Shown: positions 26,673 through 34,163 of the stretch, in pieces
Layout of the letters: every line of letters begins with the position of its first letter
How positions within the stretch are numbered: position 1 is the first letter of the stretch
NCBI GenBank assembly: GCA_002307185.1
Contig: DBTT01000021.1
Location: forward strand, 1 to 64,000
Source: Bacteroidales bacterium UBA1309
GTDB taxonomy: Bacteria > Bacteroidota > Bacteroidia > Bacteroidales > Dysgonomonadaceae
Direction of reading: 5' to 3'
DNA: 64,000 nt
The notes under the pieces: model-generated
The model's input: the letters and a program-made list of their open reading frames with translations, nothing else
Told to the model about the DNA's origin: nothing
The model's database searches: none
Position numbers and translations under genes: made by a program

Positions 26673-27374
26673 ATGAAAACAGAAATTGATCAACTAAATA
26701 AACAATTCGATGGAAAATCGCCCGAAGAAATTCTGGCTTACTTTCTTCCGAAATATGGGGTTCGCATAGCATTGGCTTCGAGCTTGGGATTGGAAGATCA
26801 GGTGCTGACGGACTTGATTTTGAAAACGGATTCTACTGCACGCATTTTCACGATTGACACGGGGCGGCTTTTTCCTGAAACCTATTCCTTGATCGACAAA
26901 ACGAACTTGAAATACGGCATCAAAATCGAGGTGTATTTTCCCGAGTGTGAGCCGGTGGAACAATTTGTGCGGGCGAATGGCATCAACGCTTTTTACGAAA
27001 GCATCGAAAAGCGAAAAGAGTGTTGTGGTGTTCGCAAAATAGAGCCTTTGCTTCGGGCCTTGGGCACGCTGGATGTCTGGATTTGCGGATTGCGGCAGGA
27101 GCAATCGGTGACCCGGACAGGGGTTCAGGCAGTGGAATGGGACGAAGCCAACAACCTGATCAAAATCAACCCGTTGGTGCATTGGACGGAACAACAGGTG
27201 TGGGATTATATCAAAACGAATCGTGTTCCTTACAATGTCCTGCACGACAAGCATTTCCCGAGCATAGGCTGCCAGCCATGCACACGGGCGGTGGCAGAAG
27301 GCGAGGATGTCCGCGCCGGACGCTGGTGGTGGGAAAATCCCGAACACAAAGAGTGCGGGTTGCATAAGAGGTAA
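26673..27374 (+). CDS. cysH: Adenylylsulfate (APS) reductase, 4Fe-4S type (CysH)
   Basis: A 233-residue reductase that converts APS to sulfite and AMP. The PP-loop-like ASSLGLEDQVLTDL is near residue 36 and FTIDTGRLFPET near 60. The cysteines of the 4Fe-4S cluster are seen as CC (117-118) and CxxC (200, 203), and the catalytic cysteine as ECGLH (Cys228). The CC...CxxC set marks the APS-specific, iron-sulfur form, as opposed to PAPS reductases. The start at 26673 is the first ATG; an upstream TTG in the same frame lies within the intergenic repeat. Confidence 0.95.
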   Translation: MKTEIDQLNKQFDGKSPEEILAYFLPKYGVRIALASSLGLEDQVLTDLILKTDSTARIFTIDTGRLFPETYSLIDKTNLKYGIKIEVYFPECEPVEQFVRANGINAFYESIEKRKECCGVRKIEPLLRALGTLDVWICGLRQEQSVTRTGVQAVEWDEANNLIKINPLVHWTEQQVWDYIKTNRVPYNVLHDKHFPSIGCQPCTRAVAEGEDVRAGRWWWENPEHKECGLHKR

Positions 27375-27376
27375 AT

Positions 27377-27455
27377 ACTAATGTGCCAATATGCTAATGT
27401 GAAAATAAGGCAATGAGACAATGAAAGAATATGCGAATTGGCACATTATAATGTT
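27377..27455. repeat. Intergenic TTGGCACATTGGCATATT-type repeat, copy 2
   Basis: Holds ATGTGCCAATATGCTAATGTG and the inverted GCGAATTGGCACATTATAATG in the gap between cysH and the precorrin-2 dehydrogenase gene. Confidence 0.65.
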
Positions 27456-27460
27456 GATTT

Positions 27461-27961
27461 ATGAAAAGAGAAGAACTGAATTTTTTACCTATAGCGATCA
27501 ACATCACCGGGAAACGGGTTTTGATTATCGGTGGAGGAAAGGTGGGATACCACAAAGCCTCTATCTTGCATCGGTTTTCTGATTCGGGAATCATCATTTC
27601 ACCCCAATTTCATCCCGGATTCGATTCGCTACCTTTCGACCGGATTCAAAAGGAATACGAGAAAGGGGATTTGGTGGGTGCTTTTTTGGTGTATGTCTGC
27701 ACCGAAAACGAGGAGTTGAATGCCCAAATCAAACGGGATGCAGAGGAACTAAATATTTTGACCAGTGTGTGCGACAATCCGGTCCTGTGCGATTTTGTGT
27801 CGCCTGCTATCTACAAGCACGACCATGTGAATGTAGCTGTGACTTCCAATGCCCGTGATGTGTACCAGTCGATTCATATCCGGGATCAGATACACCAGTT
27901 GGTGGAAGAAGGAAAAATTGTGTTGGAACGGAAGAATGATACAAAGCAGATTTATAAATAA
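27461..27961 (+). CDS. Precorrin-2 dehydrogenase (CysG N-terminal/Met8-like)
   Basis: A 166-residue NAD-dependent enzyme that oxidises precorrin-2 to sirohydrochlorin, and in some members also inserts iron. LPIAINITGKRVLIIGGGKV gives the Rossmann glycine motif. CDNPVLCDFVSPAIYKHDHV and VAVTSNARDV are typical of the CysG N-terminal family. It is shorter than full CysG_N/Met8 proteins, ending after the first part of the helical region, so ferrochelatase activity is uncertain. Its last 26 bp overlap the next gene, which suggests coupled translation. It follows the CobA reaction of the fusion protein. Confidence 0.9.
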   Translation: MKREELNFLPIAINITGKRVLIIGGGKVGYHKASILHRFSDSGIIISPQFHPGFDSLPFDRIQKEYEKGDLVGAFLVYVCTENEELNAQIKRDAEELNILTSVCDNPVLCDFVSPAIYKHDHVNVAVTSNARDVYQSIHIRDQIHQLVEEGKIVLERKNDTKQIYK

Positions 27962-28865
27962 CAGTGCCTACTGCCTGAAAGAGCGGGAATCGCTTTTCAA
28001 GGAACTTTCCTTGGACAAAGCTGTTGCGCACGTCTTGCTTTCCACTTGCAACCGGGTGGAGCTTTATTGGGGCGAAGGCAATGTGCCGGAGGATATGGCG
28101 CGACATCTCTTCCGTGTGGCAGCCGGTTTGGAGTCATCCTTGCTGGGCGAACGTGCCATACAAGGGCAGATCAAACAGGCATATATCCATGCACTGGAAA
28201 ACTACCGCCTTTCATCAGGTCTCAACCGCCTTTTTCAATCGGCCATCCATGTGGGTAAGAGGGTGCGAACAGAGACGAAAATTGCCGTGGGAGCTGTCTC
28301 CCACAGTCAAGTGACGACCGATATTCTAAAACAATTGAACATCGACCTGAATCAGAAAATTATCTGCATCATCGGGATGAACAAATTGACGGAAGATATT
28401 CTGAAATACCTGTCATCACGAGGCGCAACAAATGTTTTTTTATCGAACCGCAATTTTGATAAAGCGCAGCAACTTGCATCGGAATATCATGCTTCAGCTG
28501 TGAACTTCGACAAAAAGCAGGCTCTTCTGGATTTGGCTGATGTGGTCATTTCCGCAACTTCTGCACCGCACTTGATCGTGAAAGAAAATGATGTGGCAAA
28601 GGATAAAGAATTAGTCATTTTTGACTTGGCATTTCCAAGGGATGTGGCCGAAGAAATAGGAAAGTTTCCCCTCGTGAAACTTTATAATCTGGAAGATATT
28701 GAAACATTCGCAAAACGAAATTTATCTGTCCGGACAAACGAAGTGGAACGAGCGGAAGAAATTATTGAAGAGGAACTGGCGAAATTTTATCAGTGGCAGA
28801 GAAAGGCTAATTGTAATGTGCCAAACAATGTTCGCCGAAGCGAAGGCGATATCGCAATTTGCTGA
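27936..28865 (+). CDS. Glutamyl-tRNA reductase-like protein (HemA), short form
   Basis: A 309-residue relative of glutamyl-tRNA reductase, which makes glutamate-1-semialdehyde at the entry to tetrapyrrole synthesis. The catalytic cysteine is kept in LLSTCNRVELYWG (Cys38). LESSLLGERAIQGQIKQAY and a nucleotide-binding domain follow (about 140-270). The protein stops after RAEEIIEEELAKFYQWQ, so most of the C-terminal dimerisation domain of full-length HemA (about 410-420 residues) is absent. The last residues read into a repeat-like tract, so the end may be eroded. The start overlaps the previous gene by 26 bp. Placement in the siroheme operon suggests a dedicated supply of precursor. Confidence 0.82.
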   Translation: MIQSRFINNSAYCLKERESLFKELSLDKAVAHVLLSTCNRVELYWGEGNVPEDMARHLFRVAAGLESSLLGERAIQGQIKQAYIHALENYRLSSGLNRLFQSAIHVGKRVRTETKIAVGAVSHSQVTTDILKQLNIDLNQKIICIIGMNKLTEDILKYLSSRGATNVFLSNRNFDKAQQLASEYHASAVNFDKKQALLDLADVVISATSAPHLIVKENDVAKDKELVIFDLAFPRDVAEEIGKFPLVKLYNLEDIETFAKRNLSVRTNEVERAEEIIEEELAKFYQWQRKANCNVPNNVRRSEGDIAIC

Positions 28866-28899
28866 CACATGTTTATAGAATAAGAAATTTTAATTATTA

Positions 28900-28945
28900 G
28901 ATTTGCTTATTATCACATTTCCCCATTGGCATATTGGCACATTAT
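28900..28945. repeat. Intergenic TTGGCACATTGGCATATT-type repeat, copy 3
   Basis: CCCCATTGGCATATTGGCACATTA lies after the short HemA gene; related bases (AATGTGCCAA) lie at its 3' end, about 28815. Beyond it, 28946-29071 has one open frame ending FVQKMAE then TAA at about 29070, without a clear start. It may be the end of a lost gene, but I do not recognise it. Confidence 0.55.
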
Positions 28946-29126
28946 TTTAACTTCTGAACAAAGGGATATCAGCAAAAGCCCACCAGGAAGCCATTCGGCA
29001 AATTTCAATTTTGTGTCGGCTGCCCATCCCGAAGCGAAATTTCAACGCTTTGTCCAAAAAATGGCGGAATAACCGAACATAAACCAATAACATTTCACTT
29101 ACTCTCTAATCTAATTTCCAGCTTCT

Positions 29127-29783
29127 ATGAAACGGAATGTGATAATTTTTGACAAGCAGGATATTACCCGATTAGGGGTTGAAGCTCTCGTGAAAATGAG
29201 CCTTAGGCATCAAGAGTACAGAATATCCTTTGTGAATGACCGCAACGAGCTGATTGCTGTGTTGGCTACCAATCCGGAGAGTTTAGTAATTCTTGATTAC
29301 GCTCTCTCAGACATGAACAGTGTGGATGGGTTGCTGAATATTGCCGCCCGCTTTCACAAGGCCAATTGGGTATTGTTTTCCGAAGACTTGAGCATTCAAT
29401 TTTTAAAACGAATAGTGGTTAGCCATTCCACATTTTCGGTTGTGTTGAAGAACTCTGAGATAGCAGAAATCAAAGAAGCGTTTCTTTCGGCTTACAATCA
29501 CACCTCGTTTGTTTGTGTTCAAATTAGAAACCTGTTGGAAGTGGGTGGCAGTCCCATCTTTCAAGAAAGCAACCTCTTAACTATTACAGAAAAAGAAATT
29601 CTAAAAGAAATTGCTTGGGGGAAAACCGCCAAGGAAATTGCTGCTGCACGTAACATCAGCGTTTACACGGTTATCACACACCGCAAAAACATTTACCGCA
29701 AATTGGATGTCAATAATTCGCAGGAAGCCTCCCGTTATGCGCTTCGTGCCGGCATCATTGATGCTTCGGATTATTATATTTGA
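29127..29783 (+). CDS. LuxR/NarL-family response regulator
   Basis: A 218-residue regulator. The N-terminal half (about 4-120) resembles a receiver domain, with VILDYALSDMN giving the likely phosphorylation site Asp57. The usual acidic pair near the start is reduced to one Asp (Asp9), so phosphorylation is uncertain. The C-terminal helix-turn-helix of LuxR/GerE type is clear: LTITEKEILKEIAWGKTAKE, then ISVYTVITHRKNIYRKL (about 150-212). NarL-type proteins bind inverted heptamers of TACYnMT form with a 2-bp centre. The local boxes at 18652-18689, 19040 and 22135 have that form, which makes this gene the best candidate for their regulator. No kinase gene is nearby. Confidence 0.88.
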   Translation: MKRNVIIFDKQDITRLGVEALVKMSLRHQEYRISFVNDRNELIAVLATNPESLVILDYALSDMNSVDGLLNIAARFHKANWVLFSEDLSIQFLKRIVVSHSTFSVVLKNSEIAEIKEAFLSAYNHTSFVCVQIRNLLEVGGSPIFQESNLLTITEKEILKEIAWGKTAKEIAAARNISVYTVITHRKNIYRKLDVNNSQEASRYALRAGIIDASDYYI

Positions 29784-29817
29784 TCTTATTTTGCTATTTT
29801 TTCTCTAAATTCCCCCT

Positions 29818-29825
29818 TACCTTTG
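29818..29825 (+). promoter_or_regulatory. -7 element of a candidate leaderless promoter
   Basis: TACCTTTG fits the -7 consensus perfectly and ends only five bases before the ATG at 29831. The -33 element is not clear. The transcript would begin at or very near the start codon. Confidence 0.4.
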
Positions 29826-29830
29826 CAGTT

Positions 29831-30343
29831 ATGAAAACACTTCTGTTGATCCGCCATGCAAAAAGCAGTTGGGCTTCTCCCGAGATAAGAGATTTTGATC
29901 GTCCCCTAAACAAAAGAGGTACTCGGAACGCTTCCGAAATGGCCTTCCGGTTACAGCAAAAAGGAATCGTTATAGATGCCTTTGTGTCAAGTCCTGCTCA
30001 TCGGGCAATAACCACAGCTAGGCTTTTCGCCAGATCGTTTGGCGTTGGGGAAATCTCCATTATCCCGATTCCTGAACTGTATGATGCAGAGGCAGATATT
30101 TTCCTGCAAGTTATTCGTGCATTGGACAATCGTTTTAAAACCGTCGCAATTTTTGGGCACAACCCGGCTATCACAGATTTTGCAAACAGTTTGGGGGTGT
30201 CGGCAATTGACAATCTGCCCACTTGCGGGATCTTTTCGTTAAGGATTGACTCGAACGATTGGACCTGTTTCGAGGATGCTCCTAAGGAACTCATATTCTT
30301 TGACTTTCCCAAAAACAATCCGATTCATCCCGATTCGATTTAA
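29831..30343 (+). CDS. SixA-like histidine phosphatase
   Basis: A 170-residue phosphatase of the histidine phosphatase superfamily. The catalytic motif LLIRHAKSSWA begins at residue 5, SSPAHRAITTARLF follows, and the second histidine is in FGHNPAITDF. SixA of E. coli acts on phosphohistidine in phosphorelay proteins. Bacteroidetes members are annotated the same way, but the substrate is unknown. The start at 29831 is required because the RHG/RHA motif must lie near the N-terminus; 17 upstream codons in frame cover the promoter. Confidence 0.9.
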   Translation: MKTLLLIRHAKSSWASPEIRDFDRPLNKRGTRNASEMAFRLQQKGIVIDAFVSSPAHRAITTARLFARSFGVGEISIIPIPELYDAEADIFLQVIRALDNRFKTVAIFGHNPAITDFANSLGVSAIDNLPTCGIFSLRIDSNDWTCFEDAPKELIFFDFPKNNPIHPDSI

Positions 30344-30467
30344 GACGGATCATACAAAAAAGAGAATGAACCCTGCTCGTGTATGTAAGCCACAGAAAAT
30401 AATCGGATTGCACTTGTTTGCTATAAAAACAGCGAGTGGCAATGCTTCCCCTTTTGCATAAAAATTC

Positions 30468-30475
30468 TACCTTTG
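30468..30475 (+). promoter_or_regulatory. -7 element upstream of glycosyltransferase gene
   Basis: TACCTTTG fits the Bacteroidetes -7 consensus and lies 17 bp before the ATG at 30493. No convincing -33 was seen at the usual distance. Confidence 0.4.
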
Positions 30476-30492
30476 GGTTCAAAACGAGAGAA

Positions 30493-31590
30493 ATGCGAAT
30501 ATTATTACTCGGAGAATTTAGTAACCTGCACTGGACATTGGCTTGTGGCTTACGGGCCTTGGGTCATGAGGTGGTAGTGGCTTCTTCTGGAGACCAATTC
30601 AAATCTTATCAAAGAGATATAGCATTGACTCGAAGCAGCGGATCAGTGCTTGGAACGATCAAATATCTCGGGGATGTTTTCTTTCATTTCTCTTCTTTTA
30701 AAGGGTTTGATGTTGTACAAATTATCAATCCTTGTTTCCTCGACCTAAAGGCAGGACGCATCCGATTCGCTTTTGAATACCTCAAACGGCACAACGGAAA
30801 GGTGTTTCTGGGGGCATTCGGAGACGATTATTTTTGGTTGAAAGCTTGCCTTGATAAGCAGGTTTTTCGTTATTCGGAATTTGATATTCCCGAAAGGGAT
30901 ACCATGTTACGCAATGCTCAAAAGTTGAAGGACGAATGGATTAGTACTGAGAAAGAAGATCTCAACAAATACATCGCCGATAAATCGGACGGCATTATAG
31001 CTTGTCTTTACGAATATTTTGTAGCTTATCAGCCCTTTTTTGAGGAAAAACTCGCTTATATTCCGGCACCTATCCATACGGATGAAATTCTTTTTGTCCA
31101 GCGGGGAGTTCATTTGCCAGGTATAAATTTTTTCATTGGAATACAAAAAGCCCGTTCGGAGTGGAAGGGCACGGATGTAATGCTGAGGGCTTTACTTCGT
31201 GCCCAGGCGAAATACCCGGAGCAGTGTTTTGTTAAAAAGGCCGAATCGGTCCCTTATGCCGAATATGTGACATTAATGGATGGGTCGGACATTATTCTCG
31301 ATCAGCTTTATTCTTACACGCCAGCTATGAATGCACTAACGGCCATGGCGCAAGGCCTGGTCGTGGTTGGAGGCGGTGAACCCGAGAATTACGAGATAAT
31401 CGGTGAGACGGAATTGCGCCCAATCATCAATGTCCTCCCTTCCGAAGAAGAGGTGTATCGGCAATTGGAAAAAATCATATTGGAAAAGGAGAAAATACCC
31501 GAACTCTCGCAGCAAAGCCGGCTCTACGTAGAACGTCATCACCACTACCTCAAAGTAGCCCGACAATACATCGATTTTTGGACAAAATAA
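30493..31590 (+). CDS. Glycosyltransferase, GT-B fold (group 1-like)
   Basis: A 365-residue protein. It starts with MRILLLGEFSNLHWTLACGL, a typical N-terminal Rossmann start of GT-B glycosyltransferases. The C-terminal half has GIQKARSEWKGTDVMLRALL and YSYTPAMNALTAMAQGLVVV followed by GGGEPENYE, which matches the donor-binding region of GT4-like enzymes. Donor and acceptor are not predictable. It stands alone between sixA and folA; the role may be in surface glycan or glycolipid synthesis. Confidence 0.78.
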   Translation: MRILLLGEFSNLHWTLACGLRALGHEVVVASSGDQFKSYQRDIALTRSSGSVLGTIKYLGDVFFHFSSFKGFDVVQIINPCFLDLKAGRIRFAFEYLKRHNGKVFLGAFGDDYFWLKACLDKQVFRYSEFDIPERDTMLRNAQKLKDEWISTEKEDLNKYIADKSDGIIACLYEYFVAYQPFFEEKLAYIPAPIHTDEILFVQRGVHLPGINFFIGIQKARSEWKGTDVMLRALLRAQAKYPEQCFVKKAESVPYAEYVTLMDGSDIILDQLYSYTPAMNALTAMAQGLVVVGGGEPENYEIIGETELRPIINVLPSEEEVYRQLEKIILEKEKIPELSQQSRLYVERHHHYLKVARQYIDFWTK

Positions 31591-31603
31591 TAATCAAAAA
31601 CTT

Positions 31604-32098
31604 ATGCCAACCATTTCTATTATAGTGGCTGTGGATCAGCGAAATGCCATCGGAAGGCAAAATAATTTGCTTTGCCACCTGCCTGCGGATCTGAAATACT
31701 TCAAATCCATCACCGATGGGCATACAATCATTATGGGACGCCGCACCTTCGAGTCTTTGCCAAAAGGCGCGTTGCCCAATCGGCGCAATATTGTAATTAC
31801 CCGGAACAAAGACTTGCAATGGGCAAATGTGGAAGCATGCGTTTCCTTAAAGGAGGCTTTGGCACTGACGAACGGCGAATCCGAACTATTTATTATCGGA
31901 GGAGGTTCTGTCTATCGAGATGCAATTACATTTGCCGACAAGCTTTATGTAACCGAGATCCAAAATTCTTTCGAAGGAGCTGACACTCATTTTCCCGAAA
32001 TTGACAAAGACATATGGCGTTTGATTTCGGAAGAAAAACATTCGGCAGACGACAAAAATAGGTTTGATTATCATTTTTTAACATATGAGCGGATCTAG
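31604..32098 (+). CDS. folA: Dihydrofolate reductase
   Basis: A 164-residue NADPH-dependent enzyme reducing dihydrofolate. ISIIVAVDQRNAIGRQNNLL, then LPADLKYFKSIT, IMGRRTFESLPKGALPNRRN, and FIIGGGSVYRDAI are the standard motifs, and the length is normal. It begins 13 bp after the glycosyltransferase gene and is followed by a strong terminator. Confidence 0.97.
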   Translation: MPTISIIVAVDQRNAIGRQNNLLCHLPADLKYFKSITDGHTIIMGRRTFESLPKGALPNRRNIVITRNKDLQWANVEACVSLKEALALTNGESELFIIGGGSVYRDAITFADKLYVTEIQNSFEGADTHFPEIDKDIWRLISEEKHSADDKNRFDYHFLTYERI

Positions 32099-32121
32099 CA
32101 TTTCTATACAAGAAATTCGTA

Positions 32122-32154
32122 GGAGCATACAACATAGTGTGCTCCGTTTTTTTT
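32122..32154 (+). terminator. Intrinsic terminator after folA
   Basis: GGAGCATAC and GTGTGCTCC form a 9-bp stem (one G-U pair) with a 6-nt loop, followed by eight T residues. It separates folA from the dcw cluster. Confidence 0.88.
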
Positions 32155-32280
32155 CTAAAGATTGGCCTTTTTCCTTTTCAAATATTCTTGTATATCGCAT
32201 TAATACGGACAACGGAGGATCATCCTTTTCTCCAGTTTTTTCTCTATTATAAGCTGTTGAAAACTTTTTTTCAAAAAAAA

Positions 32281-32322
32281 GTGGGTAAAAGTGGGTCTAG
32301 GTGGAGAAAATATTTATCTTTA
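32281..32322 (+). promoter_or_regulatory. MraZ operator and dcw promoter
   Basis: Three direct repeats GTGGG, GTGGG, GTGGA start at 32281, 32291 and 32301, each separated by 5 nt. This matches the known MraZ target of TGGGN repeats with 5-nt spacers. TATCTTTA (32315-32322) is a near-consensus -7 element just downstream. The layout indicates autoregulation of the mraZ-led operon. Confidence 0.8.
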
Positions 32323-32365
32323 CCGATTAAATGGACGATAAGTCAACCAATTAGAAAAGAATAAG

Positions 32366-32812
32366 ATGGTTCAATTCTTGGGAAATATTGAAGCAAAAAT
32401 TGATGCCAAAGGGCGCATTTTCTTGCCGGCAGCATTCCGAAAGGCTTTGCAGTCGGGGGGACAATCGTGTTTGGTGCTTCGCAAAGATATTTTCCAAGAC
32501 TGTTTGGTGCTTTATCCTCTCGAAGCTTGGGAGGAGGAAGTGAATTTGCTGAGGCAAAAGCTGAACAAATGGAACAAAGAACACCAACAGCTTCTTCGTC
32601 AATTTATGTTGGACTCCGAGCGATTGGAGCTTGATGCAAATGGGCGCATACTTATCCCGAAACGTTATCTGCTGTTGGCTAAAATAGGTGCCGAGGTGCG
32701 TTTCTTAGGTGTAGATACTACGATTGAGATTTGGGCAAAATCCAAATTGGATGAACCATTAATAACGGCCGAAAAGTTCAGCGAAGAACTTCAACGCTTG
32801 ATGAATAGCTAA
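32366..32812 (+). CDS. mraZ: Transcriptional regulator MraZ
   Basis: A 148-residue protein with two AbrB-like/SpoVT-type halves: AKIDAKGRIFLPAAFRKAL near residue 10 and LDANGRILIPKRYLLLAKI near residue 88. MraZ forms rings that bind the repeats upstream of its own gene and controls the dcw operon. The three spaced repeats at 32281-32305 are the expected site. It opens the cluster and is followed by rsmH after 12 bp. Confidence 0.95.
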   Translation: MVQFLGNIEAKIDAKGRIFLPAAFRKALQSGGQSCLVLRKDIFQDCLVLYPLEAWEEEVNLLRQKLNKWNKEHQQLLRQFMLDSERLELDANGRILIPKRYLLLAKIGAEVRFLGVDTTIEIWAKSKLDEPLITAEKFSEELQRLMNS

Positions 32813-32824
32813 ACTGAAAAAAAC

Positions 32825-33733
32825 ATGAACGAAGAATACCACATACCTGTGCTTTTGACCGAAAGTGTGGACGGAATGAATATCAGCCCCGAGAGCATCT
32901 GTGTGGATGTCACTTTTGGCGGAGGAGGCCACTCCCGTGAGGTTTTGTCGCGGTTGGGCGAAAAAGGTCATTTGTATTCTTTCGATCAGGACGAAGATGC
33001 GGTCAACAATATGCCAGAAGATAAACGGTTTACATTTGTAAGAAGCAATTTTCGTTACCTGAAGAATTTCCTGAAATATTACGGGCAAGACTCTGTGGAT
33101 GCAATTTTGGCTGACCTGGGCGTGTCTTCGCACCATTTTGACGATTCGGAAAGAGGATTTTCTTTTCGTTTTGAAGAGAGCAATCTCGATATGAGGATGA
33201 ATCGCCAGTCGAAGAAAAATGCGGCTTTCGTGCTCAATGAATTTTCAGAAGAGAAATTGGCCGATGTGTTTTATTTATACGGCGAACTGCGAGAATCCCG
33301 ACAGATTGCTGCGGCTATTGTCCGCAAAAGGTCGCAAGTTCCCATCGCCAAAATAAGTGATCTGCTTGACGCCTTAGCCCCGTTTATCAGAAGGGAAAAA
33401 GAAAAGAAAATTCTGGCTCAGGCGTTTCAGGCATTACGCATTGAGGTGAACGAAGAGATGGAAACACTCCGCGAAATGCTGGTGCAGTCTTTGGAAATCT
33501 TGAAGCCCGGAGGAAGGCTCTCGGTTATCACCTACCATTCGCTGGAAGACCGTTTGGTGAAGAACTTTTTCAAAACCGGAAATTTTGAAGGCAAAGTTGA
33601 CAAAGATTTTTTCGGTAATGTGAATACTCCTTTTCGCTTGGTGAATAACAAAGTGATTGTTCCAAATGCGGAAGAGCAAGCCCGAAATCCTCGTTCGCGA
33701 AGTGCCAAGTTAAGAATTGCAGAAAAAAATTAG
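32825..33733 (+). CDS. rsmH: 16S rRNA (cytosine1402-N4)-methyltransferase RsmH (MraW)
   Basis: A 302-residue SAM-dependent enzyme that methylates C1402 of 16S rRNA. HIPVLLTESVDGM at the start, the SAM site VDVTFGGGGHSREVLSRLG, DAILADLGVSSHHFDDSERG and LSVITYHSLEDRLVKNFFK are all standard. The end, NPRSRSAKLRIAEK, is the family C-terminus. In its usual second position in the dcw cluster. Confidence 0.97.
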   Translation: MNEEYHIPVLLTESVDGMNISPESICVDVTFGGGGHSREVLSRLGEKGHLYSFDQDEDAVNNMPEDKRFTFVRSNFRYLKNFLKYYGQDSVDAILADLGVSSHHFDDSERGFSFRFEESNLDMRMNRQSKKNAAFVLNEFSEEKLADVFYLYGELRESRQIAAAIVRKRSQVPIAKISDLLDALAPFIRREKEKKILAQAFQALRIEVNEEMETLREMLVQSLEILKPGGRLSVITYHSLEDRLVKNFFKTGNFEGKVDKDFFGNVNTPFRLVNNKVIVPNAEEQARNPRSRSAKLRIAEKN

Positions 33734-33758
33734 AGTGGATCCTAAACTTCCAAGTCAA

Positions 33759-34151
33759 ATGAAGAAAGACGGAAAAACCAATAAGCTAAAAAACAAGGTG
33801 ATGTACATCCTTAGTGGATCAGTGCTTACGGAAGACTTTTTCGTGAAAAACACTTTTTTCATAGCAATTATTCTCATTCTTATGGTGCTGTATATCAGTA
33901 ATCGATACAATTATATCGAGCAGGTATCGAAAATAGAATCCCTGCAAAAAGAATTGAAAGATGCAAAATATGAATATCAGACCGTGTCGTCGCGGCTAAC
34001 CGCCATCAGTCGTCAGTCGCAAGTAATCAAGCTTGTAGAACAAGACCAATTAGGTTTGGAGATATCCAACAAGCCTTCTTATGAAATCAATACAAAGGAA
34101 GACGCTGAAAAGAAAGAGAATACGAAGAAAGACGATCCAAAGGAGAAGTAA
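33759..34151 (+). CDS. ftsL: FtsL-like divisome protein
   Basis: A 130-residue bitopic membrane protein. After a basic cytoplasmic part comes a single transmembrane segment (about 30-50, FFIAIILILMVLYI), then a coiled-coil stretch (about 55-100). A very charged Lys/Glu/Asp tail ends the protein. FtsL is poorly conserved in sequence, and this call rests on size, topology and position between rsmH and ftsI. The ATG at 33759 was preferred; a start overlapping rsmH at 33717 is possible in the same frame. Confidence 0.78.
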   Translation: MKKDGKTNKLKNKVMYILSGSVLTEDFFVKNTFFIAIILILMVLYISNRYNYIEQVSKIESLQKELKDAKYEYQTVSSRLTAISRQSQVIKLVEQDQLGLEISNKPSYEINTKEDAEKKENTKKDDPKEK

Positions 34152-34163
34152 ACTTACAAGAAA

